Shown here piece by piece: positions 1-10,700 of a DNA stretch of 64,000 nucleotides (positions within the stretch are counted from its first letter, which is position 1; the number at the start of each line of letters is the position of its first letter). The position numbers and the translations under genes are program-made. The notes beneath the pieces are model-generated. The model did not search any database and was not told the origin of the DNA. It was given only the letters and a program-made list of their open reading frames with translations. Origin of the DNA: Hysterangium stoloniferum (lineage: Eukaryota; Basidiomycota; Agaricomycetes; Hysterangiales; Hysterangiaceae); assembly GCA_015178975.1 (NCBI GenBank), contig WHVD01000130.1, forward strand, positions 62,001-126,000, in the 5' to 3' direction.

Positions 1-1386
1 GGATTTGTAAATTCCATATGAAAATTATGCTAAACAATCAAAATTAAAATTCCATTAACTGAAATCACGTTAATATAGCACTGACGCAAATCGGAGAACA
101 CCTGCAATTATTAATACGTACAAGTGATAACCACACAAGACATAAACATCGAGATAAATTACCTTGCTGCATAAGTAGATAAGTTATAGATCGTTCCCGC
201 AATTCTTTAAAACCACTTTGTGGGCTAATTATGCCGATGGTGTGGAATAATGTGGTGAAAAATATAAGCCCATCTAACGTAATTGTAAGAGCGCTTGTTA
301 CTGGGACTATAACGATCATGTCAACTCGAGGTCTCCAGGCATATGCAATCGACCTCTGTACCGCTGTTTAATGGCGTTAATACACAGTCGGTTCTGGCTA
401 AGTGAAGCGCACAGTTTGATACTAGGCCCAGAAATACAATCATTACGGACGGTGATAAGCTATCACGCTCATGGGTATGCCGGTCCACACATTGCCAATA
501 AGTAGACACACCACATAGCAACAAAATTCTCCGATATATATGAACGAGATCGGAATTACGAGGTATTTGTGATCCCTGCTTATAGCGTAAACCCTTGAGT
601 AATGCCCCTGACATCCATCTTGGTTGAGTTTTTTGAGAAAGAAAATGCTGAATAGATTAATCACCTTGTACACTAAGCGCCGCTACAGTTTCCAGAAAAG
701 CCAAGGTGTGGAATCCTGCATTACATGCCCTATGGCTAATCAGTACACAGCTAACCTGAGGGCTCAAATGGTACCACACACTATCAACTGCTGTAAGTCA
801 AAAGACATTTTCAGACTCATCCACGCACCTCTAACCGTGGATGTGCTAAATCAATGGTCACATCACATATAGACATAAGTAGCGATGAATATTGGGCGAT
901 GATGTATAGCGCGGGTGCTAGTCTCATCCTACTTTTCCATACGAACTGAATTTTCTCTGGAAGAGTCAAGAATGTATCATAAATAAACAAAACTGAGATG
1001 TGTTGGAAACCACTAAGCCAACGTTGGCTTAGTGGTTTCCAACATAAAAGTAACCCAGCACTGGCACTTGCCAAAATATCACATGGCATCCGTGGCAGAT
1101 ATTCAAGCTGCAACTCAAAAGTAACTACCTTAGGCCATTTCATCGCTGACAATAGGTTTCTAGTAAGCTTTGGAATTACACTGATTTCGCAACACTAGGT
1201 CTGTCTACACGAAGTCGCAGTTGTTTACCACACTATATAGATGGGCATCTTGTTGGAAACCACTAAGCCAATAGTGTTGCGAAATCAGTGTAATTCCAAA
1301 GCTTATTAGAAACCTATTGTCAGCGATGAAATGGCCTAAGGTAGTTACTTTTGAGTTGCAGCTTGAATATCTGCCACGGATGCCAT
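1..1386 (-). pseudogene. DUF6533 membrane protein gene, copy A, disrupted and cut by window edge
   Basis: Minus-strand exons match those of the better preserved copy at 37,333-39,003. A first exon begins at the ATG at 1,386. The DUF6533 block (YDTFLTLP.. followed by a W-K-S-R-x-R-L stretch) lies near 838-985. A membrane segment containing RVYAISR and GNVWTGIP lies at 443-520, and the exon ending SITYLLMQQ with donor GTAATT lies around 165-345. The next exon, starting VLRFASVL, sits at about 75-100, and the C-terminal exon would lie before base 1. DUF6533 proteins are a large, uncharacterised, multi-pass membrane family of Agaricomycetes. Exon 2 and the following intron are broken by the inverted duplication at 1,001-1,421, so this copy is very probably non-functional. 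The family call is fairly sure; exon borders are approximate. Confidence 0.7.
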
Positions 1387-1421
1387 GTGATATTTTGGCA
1401 AGTGCCAGTGCTGGGTCACTT
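1001..1421. repeat. Inverted duplication of DUF6533 5' exons with a 44-bp perfect palindrome
   Basis: Positions 1,001-1,022 and 1,023-1,044 are perfect reverse complements with no spacer. The same 21 bases recur at 1,251-1,271. About 149 bp at 1,049-1,197 is the reverse complement of 1,272-1,421 and contains exon 1, intron 1 and exon 2 of the DUF6533 gene. The segment just after it (1,198-1,250) is present only in inverted orientation. The arrangement looks like a template-switch or fold-back repair event that used the 21-bp sequence. Confidence 0.85.
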
Positions 1422-1564
1422 AGCTGCTCAAGAAATTAGGCCCCTTATTAGCTCCGAGGCGCCACCAAACACTAATGTGTCTGATTTCGGGCGCCGAATG
1501 AGTATTCTGATAGCCGAATCATTTTTAGATGACAGGTCCGCAATGGTGTAACTGTGGACTCACT

Positions 1565-3034
1565 GCAGCATTTTAACCCCGATGGAAACAATGGTATTAA
1601 TCCGATCAATGTTTTCTGCCAGCAATGTGCCATCCTTAAGTAATCCATTGAGTTCATCTATGATGTTTATATAAGTGAGGTAGCGAGAAGAGTCGGCACA
1701 CGAAAATGAATCAATCTTGGTCTGTAAAACGTCAAGCGCGATATCCAATAGAGTTCCATAAATACTGCGGAGTCAAGGATCCTGTGTGAAACAGGATGAG
1801 AAAATCGCTAGTTGCGGGCAAATCATTTTTATGTGTCCAGGTTGGTTTCGATCGTATCTGCATATTTCTCATTTCGGCCATTCTCCAAAAAACAGCAACG
1901 GTAAAACTTACGACGTCATCCAGAGTTTGAAACAGTTTTTAATCACATTGAGGTCCTCATGTGACAGGCGCTGTGCCTCATGCACCTCCTTAATAATGAA
2001 GGAGAAATAGTGAGTAATAATACAATCTGGTAAAGCGGTGAGGGTGGCAGCCGATGGGCTACAGAGGTATTTACCAAGGTGTGATATGAATATTGAGGCG
2101 ACAGCATAGGAGTCCCGAGGAAGTTGCGACCCGATTTTAGCCGGCTCATCCTCGAGAAATGCGAAGAAATTGATTACATCTGCCATCTGTACTATGTTTC
2201 TGCCACTCGTCGCTTCTTCGCTAGTGCCAATCCGGTATCTACAGGCGTTATACGTATTAATGAGAAGCCACTCCCTCCGACCTCGGATTTTACGCGGGTA
2301 AGATGGTCTTCATTAAAATGATTTCAGAATGCAATGACTGGCTTTTACCAGAAGCGAACATGCCTCAAGAGATCCACCCCCTGTTTAACGATTCTGCTCA
2401 ATTGCAGCACAGTTAGCTGTTTTTTAAGTAATCTAGTCCTCGTCATTTCATCGCGAGTGAACAAACTCTTTGATACTCTGCCACACGTCGCGTGTATAGC
2501 AAGCACTTCCAAAGCAAAATGGATATCTTGGCGCCATAGAGTAGCGTCGTCCCGATCCGCTCTAATGCCAGACCAGACCACAAAAGTAACCGGGGCCGAC
2601 TTCGACTTCCGGTGGATTGCGAATAACGGGATTCTTCCAGGCAGAAATAGCATCTCTCTCAATGTCGGACATGCCTTGCTCACTTCCTGATGAATCCAGT
2701 AAGCCTTGCGGTGGCTCTAGGCAAGTTGGAAAACCACGGCACTAAATGAAAAAAAGTCCGACACATTGGAGTCGATACTTGAAACAAAAGATTAACATAC
2801 CAGTTGCTGAACCCACGAATCAAGCGCTTGGTTGTTGATCGGTACATGGTCGTCACGACCTGGTCTGTGATAACAGAGCCCGTGATCCTCTCTGTTACAT
2901 GCCCATTGTCTCTGGAGTATATCCTGAAAATGACTTTCAAGTACTGCGATCTGTTGATATTCCAGGGCAGCAGGCGAGATCAATGGGGGTAGCTCTTCGA
3001 CAGGGTGGCTAGGTACTACCTCGTGGTCAGACAT
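1565..3034 (-). pseudogene. Unrecognised multi-exon gene, family R1 copy alpha (probably decayed)
   Basis: I do not recognise this protein. A plausible start is the ATG at 3,034 (MSDHEVVPSH). A canonical intron (donor GTATGT, acceptor TTTAG) follows the residues WVQQL near 2,800. Further downstream, an exon containing NFFAFLEDEP through KLWMTS (2,180-1,910) joins via GTAAGT/CAG to an exon starting IYGTLLDIALDVLQ. That exon is helix-rich and ends at a GTGAGT donor near 1,565. Two degenerate copies of parts of it occur at 16,390-16,990 and 28,290-28,420. The frame is broken around 2,560 (in-frame TAG), so this copy looks decayed, but unrecognised splicing cannot be excluded. Confidence 0.4.
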
Positions 3035-3099
3035 AAGGAAGGTGAGATATAGACAAGAGGCGTGCCCCAAGAATAGAAAGAGAACCTTTGACAAGGTTC

Positions 3100-3700
3100 A
3101 TCAGGCTTTTTCCATGTTTGTGGGACACTTCTTTGAAATAACACTGGTCTACTAAGTTACTGCCCCGCATCCACACGTACTGTTAGCCGAGATGAGATTC
3201 AAACCCCAAGCGTTGTAACATAGCGTTATGGCGACTGTAAGTACAGAAAATAATACATTAATTATAATCAATAACTGAAAAAGAAAAGGCTGTCAAGTAT
3301 GTACAAACTGGTTTGGTCGCTTTATCTGAAGATTTCCGTGCATATCAACAAGGGACTTTGTACTTCGTGTTCATGCAAACATTAATGAGAGCGCCTTGTC
3401 TATCTATCTGAACGCTTATGATAAAGCCACATGAAAAATTAATTAGGCCAGGTTCTCTTTCCTGCCAATGTTCATTTGCCTGGAAGCCCACCCTCTGTTG
3501 TTTATTAAATCGGACCTAGTTAGGGCACCGATTTCATTTACACGGACATCATGATCTGAGGCATTTCAATTACGTCATGTTTTCAGGACAATCCTTATAC
3601 CCCTTTTCTTCCATATTTATCCCCATCTATATTTTCTATATTCTCACAACCCATACATATTATCGCTACCCATCCTTCTCATATTATCACTATTCCTATC
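3100..3700. other. No gene seen
   Basis: AT-rich sequence with no convincing reading frame, repeat or terminal motif on either strand. It separates the R1 relic from the copia relic. Confidence 0.5.
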
Positions 3701-3729
3701 CTCCGTGACAATAGGCCCACACATGGGAA

Positions 3730-5410
3730 GAAGGAAATAGACCGATACAATGCGTATAATAAATGTGTGTCGATGGGGATAATGATTTTGTAAGTATCTG
3801 GACGATCATTTCTTTTGTCGAGCGATAATGGATTTGTATCGTGCCATTTTCAATTAAATGCCGAATAAAGTGATATTTGACTTCGATGTGTTTCATTAGC
3901 TGCAACGGAAATTGATTAGACGTGAAATATCATTCCTTGATTGTTGTCAAAAATAGCCATAGGTTCTTCATATATGATATTGAGTTCTTGAAAGAAGTGT
4001 CTTATCCACATGACTTCGCGGGGGCTTCTGAAAGTGCCACGGGAAGTTGATTATCTGGATGACCAAGACACAGGTCCCACTCTGTGTATCCTCCCGTCAA
4101 TCGTCTATCCCCACGATCCGCTGCAAAATCCCTATCTCAATATCTCTGTAAGCATCAATTTCCTCTACCTAAACATAATTATTGCTCTCTAGTCGTAAAC
4201 ATATATTCATTTGGCAAGGGTAAGAGCAGGATTAGATGAACACTGAGATAGTTTACTGACCGAATGAGCGATATCAGGACATGATACGACATCTATGACA
4301 TGAGACTTCCAATAAGCTCTCGATAGGGCAGTTTAGTTGTTTCTTCTTTTTCCTCAAGAGTTTCTAACCGTGCGATGGAACTAAAATCGATTCCAAGTGG
4401 GATAGGAGATCACATTGGTTTAGAATTCAGTATGTTGCATTTTCCCAGGATATTTTCGATATAGGGATATATAAACTGATTTCGACTTCGTGTCATACCA
4501 GATACTCATTCCTGAAATCCAGTGAGCATCACCTTTGCTCGAAATTCCAAATTGATCATTAATTGCCTTTTCTGGCTCTAGTAGAAGTCGATCCTCATCT
4601 CCCACTGATGTTGCATCGTCCACCCAGACATCCACTACAGCCTAAATTCCATCATCCCACATCTTTAAAATACTGCGCTGTCATAACCTGAACACGTTCA
4701 AATGAGGTCCTTGGCCATAAAATCCTATAGAGTTCTTCGCCATTTATTTCCCATTTCTCATGGAGGACCTGAATGCATATCAGCCTCTCCTTGCAGCAAA
4801 TGCTGAGCCTTCTCAGAATGTGGGACGAACTTCTTTTATTATTTCAATTTGACGCAATTAATTGACGATTTCGCCGACTGTGTCCAATTCATAGTCAATC
4901 GTTGTCGACATGACGTCAAACTCCTCGTCGTCACATTAAAGGGCTACGATAGTCATGTCCTCTATAATGTAATCCACTCCCAATAGTTTCAATCTGATCG
5001 AATCCATGTGGGCTTTATATTCGATAATACCAGTTCCGTCATAGCGTATTCAAACAAGTGCTGACAATTACATTGTTCGACTATTGGTTAAACACATTCT
5101 GTATGTTGTTTTTAATTTGTTCCATGCGTCCCTTGGATCATGATTCACAATATTTACTACCCTCGGTTCGTCTTCAATGCGCAACACAATTTAGTTATAG
5201 GCTCTTTTCTTCCGAAGCTCATGGGCCTCTTCAATTTGTAACTCCTCTGGTTTAGGGGCTCCTGAATCTGCGCATAACGGGCAATAAGTAACGAGTTTCC
5301 AAGAATTTAGTGATTCGAGTATGGTCTTCATATTCGGACTACATGTAACATAGTAATCTCTTCTCACCGGCGGGGAAGACTTGATAAATACTTCCAGTGC
5401 TAATTTCATA
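3730..5410 (-). pseudogene. Decayed Ty1/copia retrotransposon relic
   Basis: Three copia-type pieces lie in order on the minus strand. A gag-like segment spans roughly 5,400-4,830 and includes a stretch ending TIDYELDTVGEIV. A reverse transcriptase block with the copia VWVDD active-site motif followed by GDED lies at 4,635-4,420. An RNase H end with NNQG and then KHIEVKYHFIRHLIENGT lies at 4,060-3,730. Stops and frame changes interrupt all three, and protease and integrase are not visible between gag and RT, so a large internal deletion is likely. No LTR pair was found. It is not closely similar to the complete copia at 19,181-25,166. Confidence 0.65.
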
Positions 5411-5559
5411 ATCTTTAATTTTCTCGAAAGTAACCATAATCAATATACAGACTGAACTGGTTAACTAAAATTCAGTATCAGTGATAAATAGGGTTGGGGC
5501 CCATAACCCGAAGATAATTTAAATATCGCAGCGGTGAAATGGGCTGAGACTCGTCGGAC

Positions 5560-6390
5560 TAAAAAATGCAAGTATACGAGGCATTAAAACAGGCTGCATT
5601 GGTTGTAACAGCATTAATATGTGGCGGCAGCGTGTCTAACACCTCCAATGTCGATGGGGCTTATTGCTTTGGTATTTGAGGATAGGGTTCAGGATCCTGT
5701 TGCAGAGGCTTACGATCAGGTTCATTAAAAATGGCAAGTGAGAGAGCTTCTGGTTCTCAACATCCATGGGCGGTGGTGGAAACTGTGATGCTTCCTCTGG
5801 ATATTCAAGGTAAATGGCATGGCTGTACTTTCCTGTCTTGTTGCATCGTTGCATCTTGTATCTCTTTCTCATGCCCCTTCTATGGACTTTACACCGGTTT
5901 CGACAAGACACGGTAGTCAAATGACAGATCTTCTGGGACGTTAGTACCTATGAGTAGATGCTGTGACTGCAACAGGACTTTTGGATATTCGAGTTGAAGG
6001 GTATGCTTCCACCTTCCTGCTTTCTTTTCTCCTTCTCTGGGTGTTTTGTGGATGTCTGCCACCATGGCAGTGAACTAGAAACCTTCCTTGACGCTCTTCT
6101 GATAGAAATGTTAGGAATATTAGGAAAACCAATGTATCCCATGAGCTTGTGCGTATGGCTGTGTCGGCACTGTTGGATATGTTGGGCGATCACCCAGGAT
6201 TATTTAGTTTGGCCATAAGAAAGATCAAGGAAGATGTCTTCAGAAACATCACAATACTATTTCTCAGCCGTAAAGCTGCAGTGTTTAGCATGGCTTAGGC
6301 TTTGGGCATGCCCTCAACTCGTCAACATACCTTATTGAAGGCGATGCGCGATAAGACTTGGGTAACTACAGAATTAAAGAAAAAATGCTA
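5560..6390 (+). pseudogene. Unrecognised gene family R2, copy delta (decayed)
   Basis: The plus-strand translation contains a block of the type EDRVQDPV.EAYD, then an exon-like segment reading HELVRMAVSALLDMLGDHPG followed by IRKIKEDVFRNITILFLSRK near 6,140-6,290. Homologous blocks recur at 15,560, 17,030 and 27,600. The reading frame has stops (for example within the FSMA.ALGMPS stretch near 6,298). Helix-rich; function unknown. The repeated conservation shows that it derives from a real protein. Confidence 0.4.
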
Positions 6391-6439
6391 GTCAGTTTCA
6401 ATAGCTTGCATTCAATGTGTCAACTAACACGAAAATCCT

Positions 6440-6730
6440 ACGGTTCTGTGACTGCCTTGTCTGTAGGGAACTGCAGGCTACCCCACTGCTTGCTGCGGGG
6501 AGGTGCCAGCGTCTGCGCAGATATGGGCTGACAGATATCTGCACAGGCTTCATAGTGCTGCATGACCCTGGCGGCAGGCTCTGTGACCCTTTCTCTGGGA
6601 TTGCATGCAAAGTGGCCTCAGCCTGATGCATGGGTACACCAGAGGTGATCAGTCCACTGGCTCAAGACTTGAACGATTGAACAGCGATCGGGTACCTGAT
6701 CAGGATTTTCGGATTTTTCCAACACTTCTA
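6440..6730. repeat. Fragment of a repeat family ending in a GATCAGG..TTTTCGGATTTTTCC motif
   Basis: The stretch near 6,700-6,725 matches the right-hand terminal inverted repeat of the element ending at 56,029, with one mismatch near the tip. Upstream it has CAGGC/CCTGA-rich sequence with TCTGCGCAGAT and GGCAGGCT(C)TGTGACC like the subterminal repeats at 55,483-55,860. A more diverged relative lies at 16,090-16,295. It is probably a truncated end of the same element family. Confidence 0.55.
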
Positions 6731-7929
6731 CCTAGCCCCACTTCAACTTTCTCCATAGCAGGCCAGTTCTCCATGATACTGGTGCTGGTTCTTAGGGTTG
6801 GGCATTGATGCGGACGACCCGTCGGATTCGGCTTCGTCCCGGTAAGGACGTCTGGGATGGCCATCGGTCAGAAACCTTGTGTTTGGTGTTACTTTAGGGG
6901 CTGCGTCCGCGGTCGTCAATTTTGTGTTTCTTGTGGTATTAAAATAAGTCACGACTAACGAGGTATTTCTTGATATTTGGATTCAGGGAAGTCAGGAGGT
7001 GAAGACTTTGGCCTCGGCACAGGATCCTGGCTGCTCATAAGCTCGTCCGGCAAGCGCACCATGGCCAGTATCGTCGTGTGAGGGAAGATCCTGAATTTAA
7101 TAAAAGTTGAGGACGTATGAGAGAGAAAAGAGGTGCAAAGTACTGCGTACTAGATGATGAACCTCCCCAGATGCCACTATACGACGCCTCTGCATAGACT
7201 TCTATATTTGCACAAAATATTAATTTCCCCAATGACACATTAGGATAAAGGAGTCACTACCTAATCCATATCCATGATTATTGATCCCTTCACTGTCCAT
7301 CGCGGTGGTGGTAACGCTAGCGCTAACGTGCGGGGTCGAGTTGGCAAGACACAACATGGTGAACGAATGGGACAACCGGGAGCAACGCTGTCACAGGAAT
7401 ATCTGCAATTATCGCGGATTTGTATGAGTTTTTATAGATCCGCACAAAGGAATGAAGTGTACGAACCAAATGCTGGAGACAGGTCTGTCTGCGTGCTCAT
7501 ACCGGCCAACACTTTCTGATCAGTGGCTTCATCGTCGCCATCGTCGTTGAAGGAAGATTCTGTAAATAGCAGGATAGTTGAGTAATATACAATGAAAAGT
7601 AAAAACAACCGATACGAACCCGGGACCGTATACTCCGATCCATCATCGCCGGCAGTTTGTGACTTGGAGTGGATGGTGGTATTCGTCTTGGGACTGATGT
7701 AGGGATGGAACGTCTCATCGCTGCTTCCTGCTCAAATTAAGTCTAGTAACTATATGATGACATTAATTAAAAGACGTCGAAAAACCTTGCACAATGCGCT
7801 GGGCGAGGTTCGGCGAATGATACCGTCAATAGCGATCCATCCGGCATGAGGGGGCCATACTCCCTTTCCCTTGCCTTCCCCCGAGATACATGGGGTAGAG
7901 TTGGGACCTGCGTCGGTGACCTCGACGCT

Positions 7930-8275
7930 ACCATCATCCACAGCGGGTGTGCGATCAGCCGCATTGGTGCCCTCGACGTTCCCGTCATCCCCAATGGGTG
8001 TGTGATCAGCCGCGTCGGTGCCCACGGCATTCCCGCCATCCACAGCGGGTGCATGATCAGCGGTGTCAATGCCCTCGATGTTACCGTCATTCACATTAGG
8101 TGCGTGATCAGCCGCGTCGGCGCCCTCGACGTTCCCGTCATCCCCAGCGGGTGCATAATCAGCCACGTCTGTGCCATTGACGTTCCCGTCATCCGCAGCG
8201 GGTTCATGATCAGCCGCGTCGGCGCCGTTGACGTTCCCGTCATCCACATCCGGTGCCTGATCAGCCGCGTAGGCA
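7930..8275 (-). repeat. 51-bp tandem repeats encoding 17-residue acidic units
   Basis: About seven units of 51 bp read on the minus strand as variants of DAADHAPAVDDGNVEG plus one residue. Units differ by a few bases each, mostly keeping the frame. The same array occurs in the paralogous copy at 18,020-18,330. It encodes the hydrophilic tail of the family X protein. Confidence 0.8.
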
Positions 8276-8812
8276 TCCCTTCGACGTGCGCGTTTTGAAG
8301 ACGAGAGTGTGCGAAGTACACGACGGCCCCGAGCAGCGTGAATACCAGAGCATGTGTATCAAGGCAATACACGCACCGCCGGTCACCGCAGCATGTCTAG
8401 AAAATCATTGTCAAGTATATAACTATTCGTCGCTGCACATAACACTCACCGTTGCTTGAGCTCACGACAGATCGTCTCCTGGATTTGTACATGCGGCGCG
8501 TGTGGCAAGTGCGCGACGCAGCTGGGTCTGCCTCCGAATCGCTTGCTCATCAACACCGTCGCAAGGCTGTCTTTTGAGAATGGATGCAGTCTAGGGGAAG
8601 TGCAACCGGTAAGTGACAATATAGCAGGCAACAAATAAGAGCCACCGCCACTCACACATTACTGTAACAAACCGAATACAAGGAGTGTTTCATGTCACTC
8701 ACGGGAAGCCAACCGAATAATCCCGCAGCCTGCTCCAGGTTCAACTTGAGGTGTGTGAATAGCTGGAATCCTGTGACGGCAGCCAAGAAGGGACTAAAAC
8801 CCCTGTTGAAAC

Positions 8813-9099
8813 TGTTAGGTAATCGAGCCTTGAAGAATGCGCAAACGGAAAAATGAGACAGTGTATGTCTCAAAATGACATAATTAACTTCGGTTTGAAT
8901 CTCCTCTTAAAATGTATTATTATATACGTGTAGTATAGTAAGGTGGAACTCTCAGCGAATCGCATATCGCTGAGAGTAAGTACTTAGGTGTTATCATTTA
9001 CAAAAACAAACAAACTCATATGTATTTGTAGCTTAAAGTTGCTATTAGGTAACGTATATATAGCGAATCGCATATCGCTGAGACTTAAAGTTGCTATTA
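8813..9099. mobile_element. 287-bp insertion with GAAAC target duplication, solo-LTR-like
   Basis: The sequence GAAAC flanks it at 8,808-8,812 and 9,100-9,104. The paralogous region at 18,851-18,870 is uninterrupted and has a single GAAAC. The insert starts TGTTAGG and contains two copies each of a TTAAAGTTGCTATTA segment and of a palindromic CGAATCGCATATCGCTGAG segment. The length and 5-bp duplication fit a solo LTR, although the 3' end is TTA rather than CA. It carries no coding capacity. Confidence 0.65.
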
Positions 9100-9147
9100 G
9101 AAACCCAGGAGCTGGTAGCCAAGTGATATAGACATATTGGTCAGTAT

Positions 9148-9439
9148 TGATTTGGACAAAAATAATTTGTCCACGTTCTCTGAAGGAGGCACGTGATATC
9201 GACAACAATGCTCGATCACTTTTTACGCCACTCATCGTTCTTTTGTTCCCTTTTCTCTTTGTTCTCTCTCATTGTTCTTTATCCTATATATCCCGCATTC
9301 CTAGTTCCACACTCCCCATCTCGTCTCGTCTCAATTCCGCACTCGATAGGTACTTGTTTTCCCTTTCTCGCATCTCGTCTCGTCTCAATTCCGCACTCGA
9401 TAGTCTTCAAAGACTTCGAGTTCTGCTTATATTTTCGCA
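9148..9439 (+). repeat. Ngaro split direct repeat A1
   Basis: Identical as far as I can see to A2 at 13,602-13,893. Near the tip there is a 7-bp inverted repeat, GGACAAA (9,154-9,160) and TTTGTCC (9,166-9,172) around AATAA, a candidate recombinase site. Internally a 33-bp segment ending GCACTCGATAG is present twice. A1 should also carry the promoter. Confidence 0.92.
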
Positions 9440-9455
9440 GATTCCTCGGTAGTGC

Positions 9456-10688
9456 ATGTTTGGACGGAAACAGCTGGCTACTCCCAAACCACCTACCGCG
9501 CTTCTTCCATTGCAACCTAAAACTAGGGACAAACAGAAAGCCACCATACCTCCCTCTACTCGTGCGCTTCGCAGTCGACCTTTGCCTAGCACTTCCGCCG
9601 ATATCGAGCCTGACCCATTCGCCGAGTCTGATTTTTCTGATTTCCTTTACACCCCTAGGTCGCAATCCACAATGTCTAATCCCATTCCCTTGGGCTCTGG
9701 CCCCCATCAGTGCTCCGACACAGCACACAATCCTGACGAGATTCGTGCCCCTCCCCCCATCCCATCTGCCGTGCAGCCCCCACCGACAAACTCAGAGCTT
9801 TTTGCCATCCTCCAGAACATGGCTTTGCAAATTGCATCTCTCCAGCAGCAACCTCAGCCTTCCGCCGCGCCACTCCAACCGCTTCCCCTTTCCCAGCCTG
9901 GCTCTGGTCCACCGCTACCCCCTCCCACCCATGCCATCCCCCCGCAAGTCCCCTATGCTTTTCAACCCACCTCTCCGCCTTCAGCGATGGGCGGTTTCTT
10001 GCCTCCACCAGGGCATTCGAGCTCTGGTGCGTCATCTTCTTTGATCTCCCTTTTCCCCGATATCGAGGAGACGATGCTGCTGGCTATCATCCGGCATTCC
10101 TTCCGGCCCAATCAACTTGCTAAGCTGGACACACGCATTCATACCAAGCCGAAAAAACCTACTTATGAGTTTCAGGATGGGGTATATGTGCAAGCAGAAC
10201 GTGCATCAACAAAGGATTTTCCCAATTTTGAGTCCCTCTACTACCCTCTCTCACGTTACTTCGGCGTCCTCCACGCTCATGTGCTTTCGGGTCCCCCCTC
10301 TCCTTCGATAACTGCCTTTATCCTTGGCACTTCCAGCTACCTCTCTTTGCTCTGCTCCTGGTATTTGGAGTATGACTGGATGGCACTATTAAACTACCAT
10401 TTCGCTTTTCACTCTAAGCGCTTGACCGAGATGGCTAGGGGCGATTTCTCCCACTGGGGAGAACTGGATGCTTACCTTCAGGGTCAGTATCTTCTCGGCC
10501 ACCCCCGCATTCGGCCAGGAAAGTCTTCCACCCCTCGCGCTGCAAATGATACTTCGAAGTCTTCACCTTGCAGAGACTTCAATTACCGAAAGTGCCTTAG
10601 GGAGAAATGCTATTGGGTCCACAAATGCCAACTTTGCGACAGTAGTGACCATGGGGCTTCCTCTTGCCCCTCTAAGAAGTCCACTTAG
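9456..10688 (+). CDS. Ngaro ORF1, gag-like zinc-knuckle protein
   Basis: A 410-residue ORF starting at the first ATG after A1. The N-terminal half is Pro/Ser/Gln-rich and probably disordered (about residues 1-190), followed by a more ordered region. The C-terminus has a CCCH-type finger (Cys-x7-Cys-x4-Cys-x3-His, about residues 372-389) and then a CCHC knuckle (Cys-x2-Cys-x4-His-x4-Cys, about 391-404). This is the composition expected of a retrotransposon nucleocapsid that packages element RNA. The ORF ends in TAG GGG in the same frame as the RT ORF, so readthrough could produce a fusion. No stop or frameshift interrupts it. Confidence 0.85.
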   Translation: MFGRKQLATPKPPTALLPLQPKTRDKQKATIPPSTRALRSRPLPSTSADIEPDPFAESDFSDFLYTPRSQSTMSNPIPLGSGPHQCSDTAHNPDEIRAPPPIPSAVQPPPTNSELFAILQNMALQIASLQQQPQPSAAPLQPLPLSQPGSGPPLPPPTHAIPPQVPYAFQPTSPPSAMGGFLPPPGHSSSGASSSLISLFPDIEETMLLAIIRHSFRPNQLAKLDTRIHTKPKKPTYEFQDGVYVQAERASTKDFPNFESLYYPLSRYFGVLHAHVLSGPPSPSITAFILGTSSYLSLLCSWYLEYDWMALLNYHFAFHSKRLTEMARGDFSHWGELDAYLQGQYLLGHPRIRPGKSSTPRAANDTSKSSPCRDFNYRKCLREKCYWVHKCQLCDSSDHGASSCPSKKST

Positions 10689-10700
10689 GGGTATGGCACG

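Larger units (their letters stand above)
6790..9147 (-). pseudogene. Unrecognised membrane protein gene, family X copy 1, 3' part (interrupted by Ngaro)
   Basis: Minus-strand exons with canonical borders can be followed. One contains HLKLNLEQAAGLFGWLP (donor GTGAGT near 8,702). Next comes a Cys-containing exon ending ETICRELKQR (about 8,602-8,461), then a membrane segment matching IALVFTLLGA in copy 2. After that comes an acidic tail of 17-residue repeats and small exons down to about 7,035, perhaps 6,790. A Cys-rich loop before a last membrane segment would fit a tetraspanin-like fold, but this is only a guess. Copy 1 lacks one base within the membrane exon compared with copy 2 and carries the insertion at 8,813-9,099 as well as Ngaro, so it is a pseudogene. 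The gene continues, in rearranged form, at 14,043-15,490. Confidence 0.5.

Noticed and set aside
9193-10044. 283-codon plus-strand frame starting inside Ngaro repeat A1
   Set aside because: It overlaps the A1 repeat and the gag ORF in another frame and lacks domains. The gag ORF has the zinc motifs.
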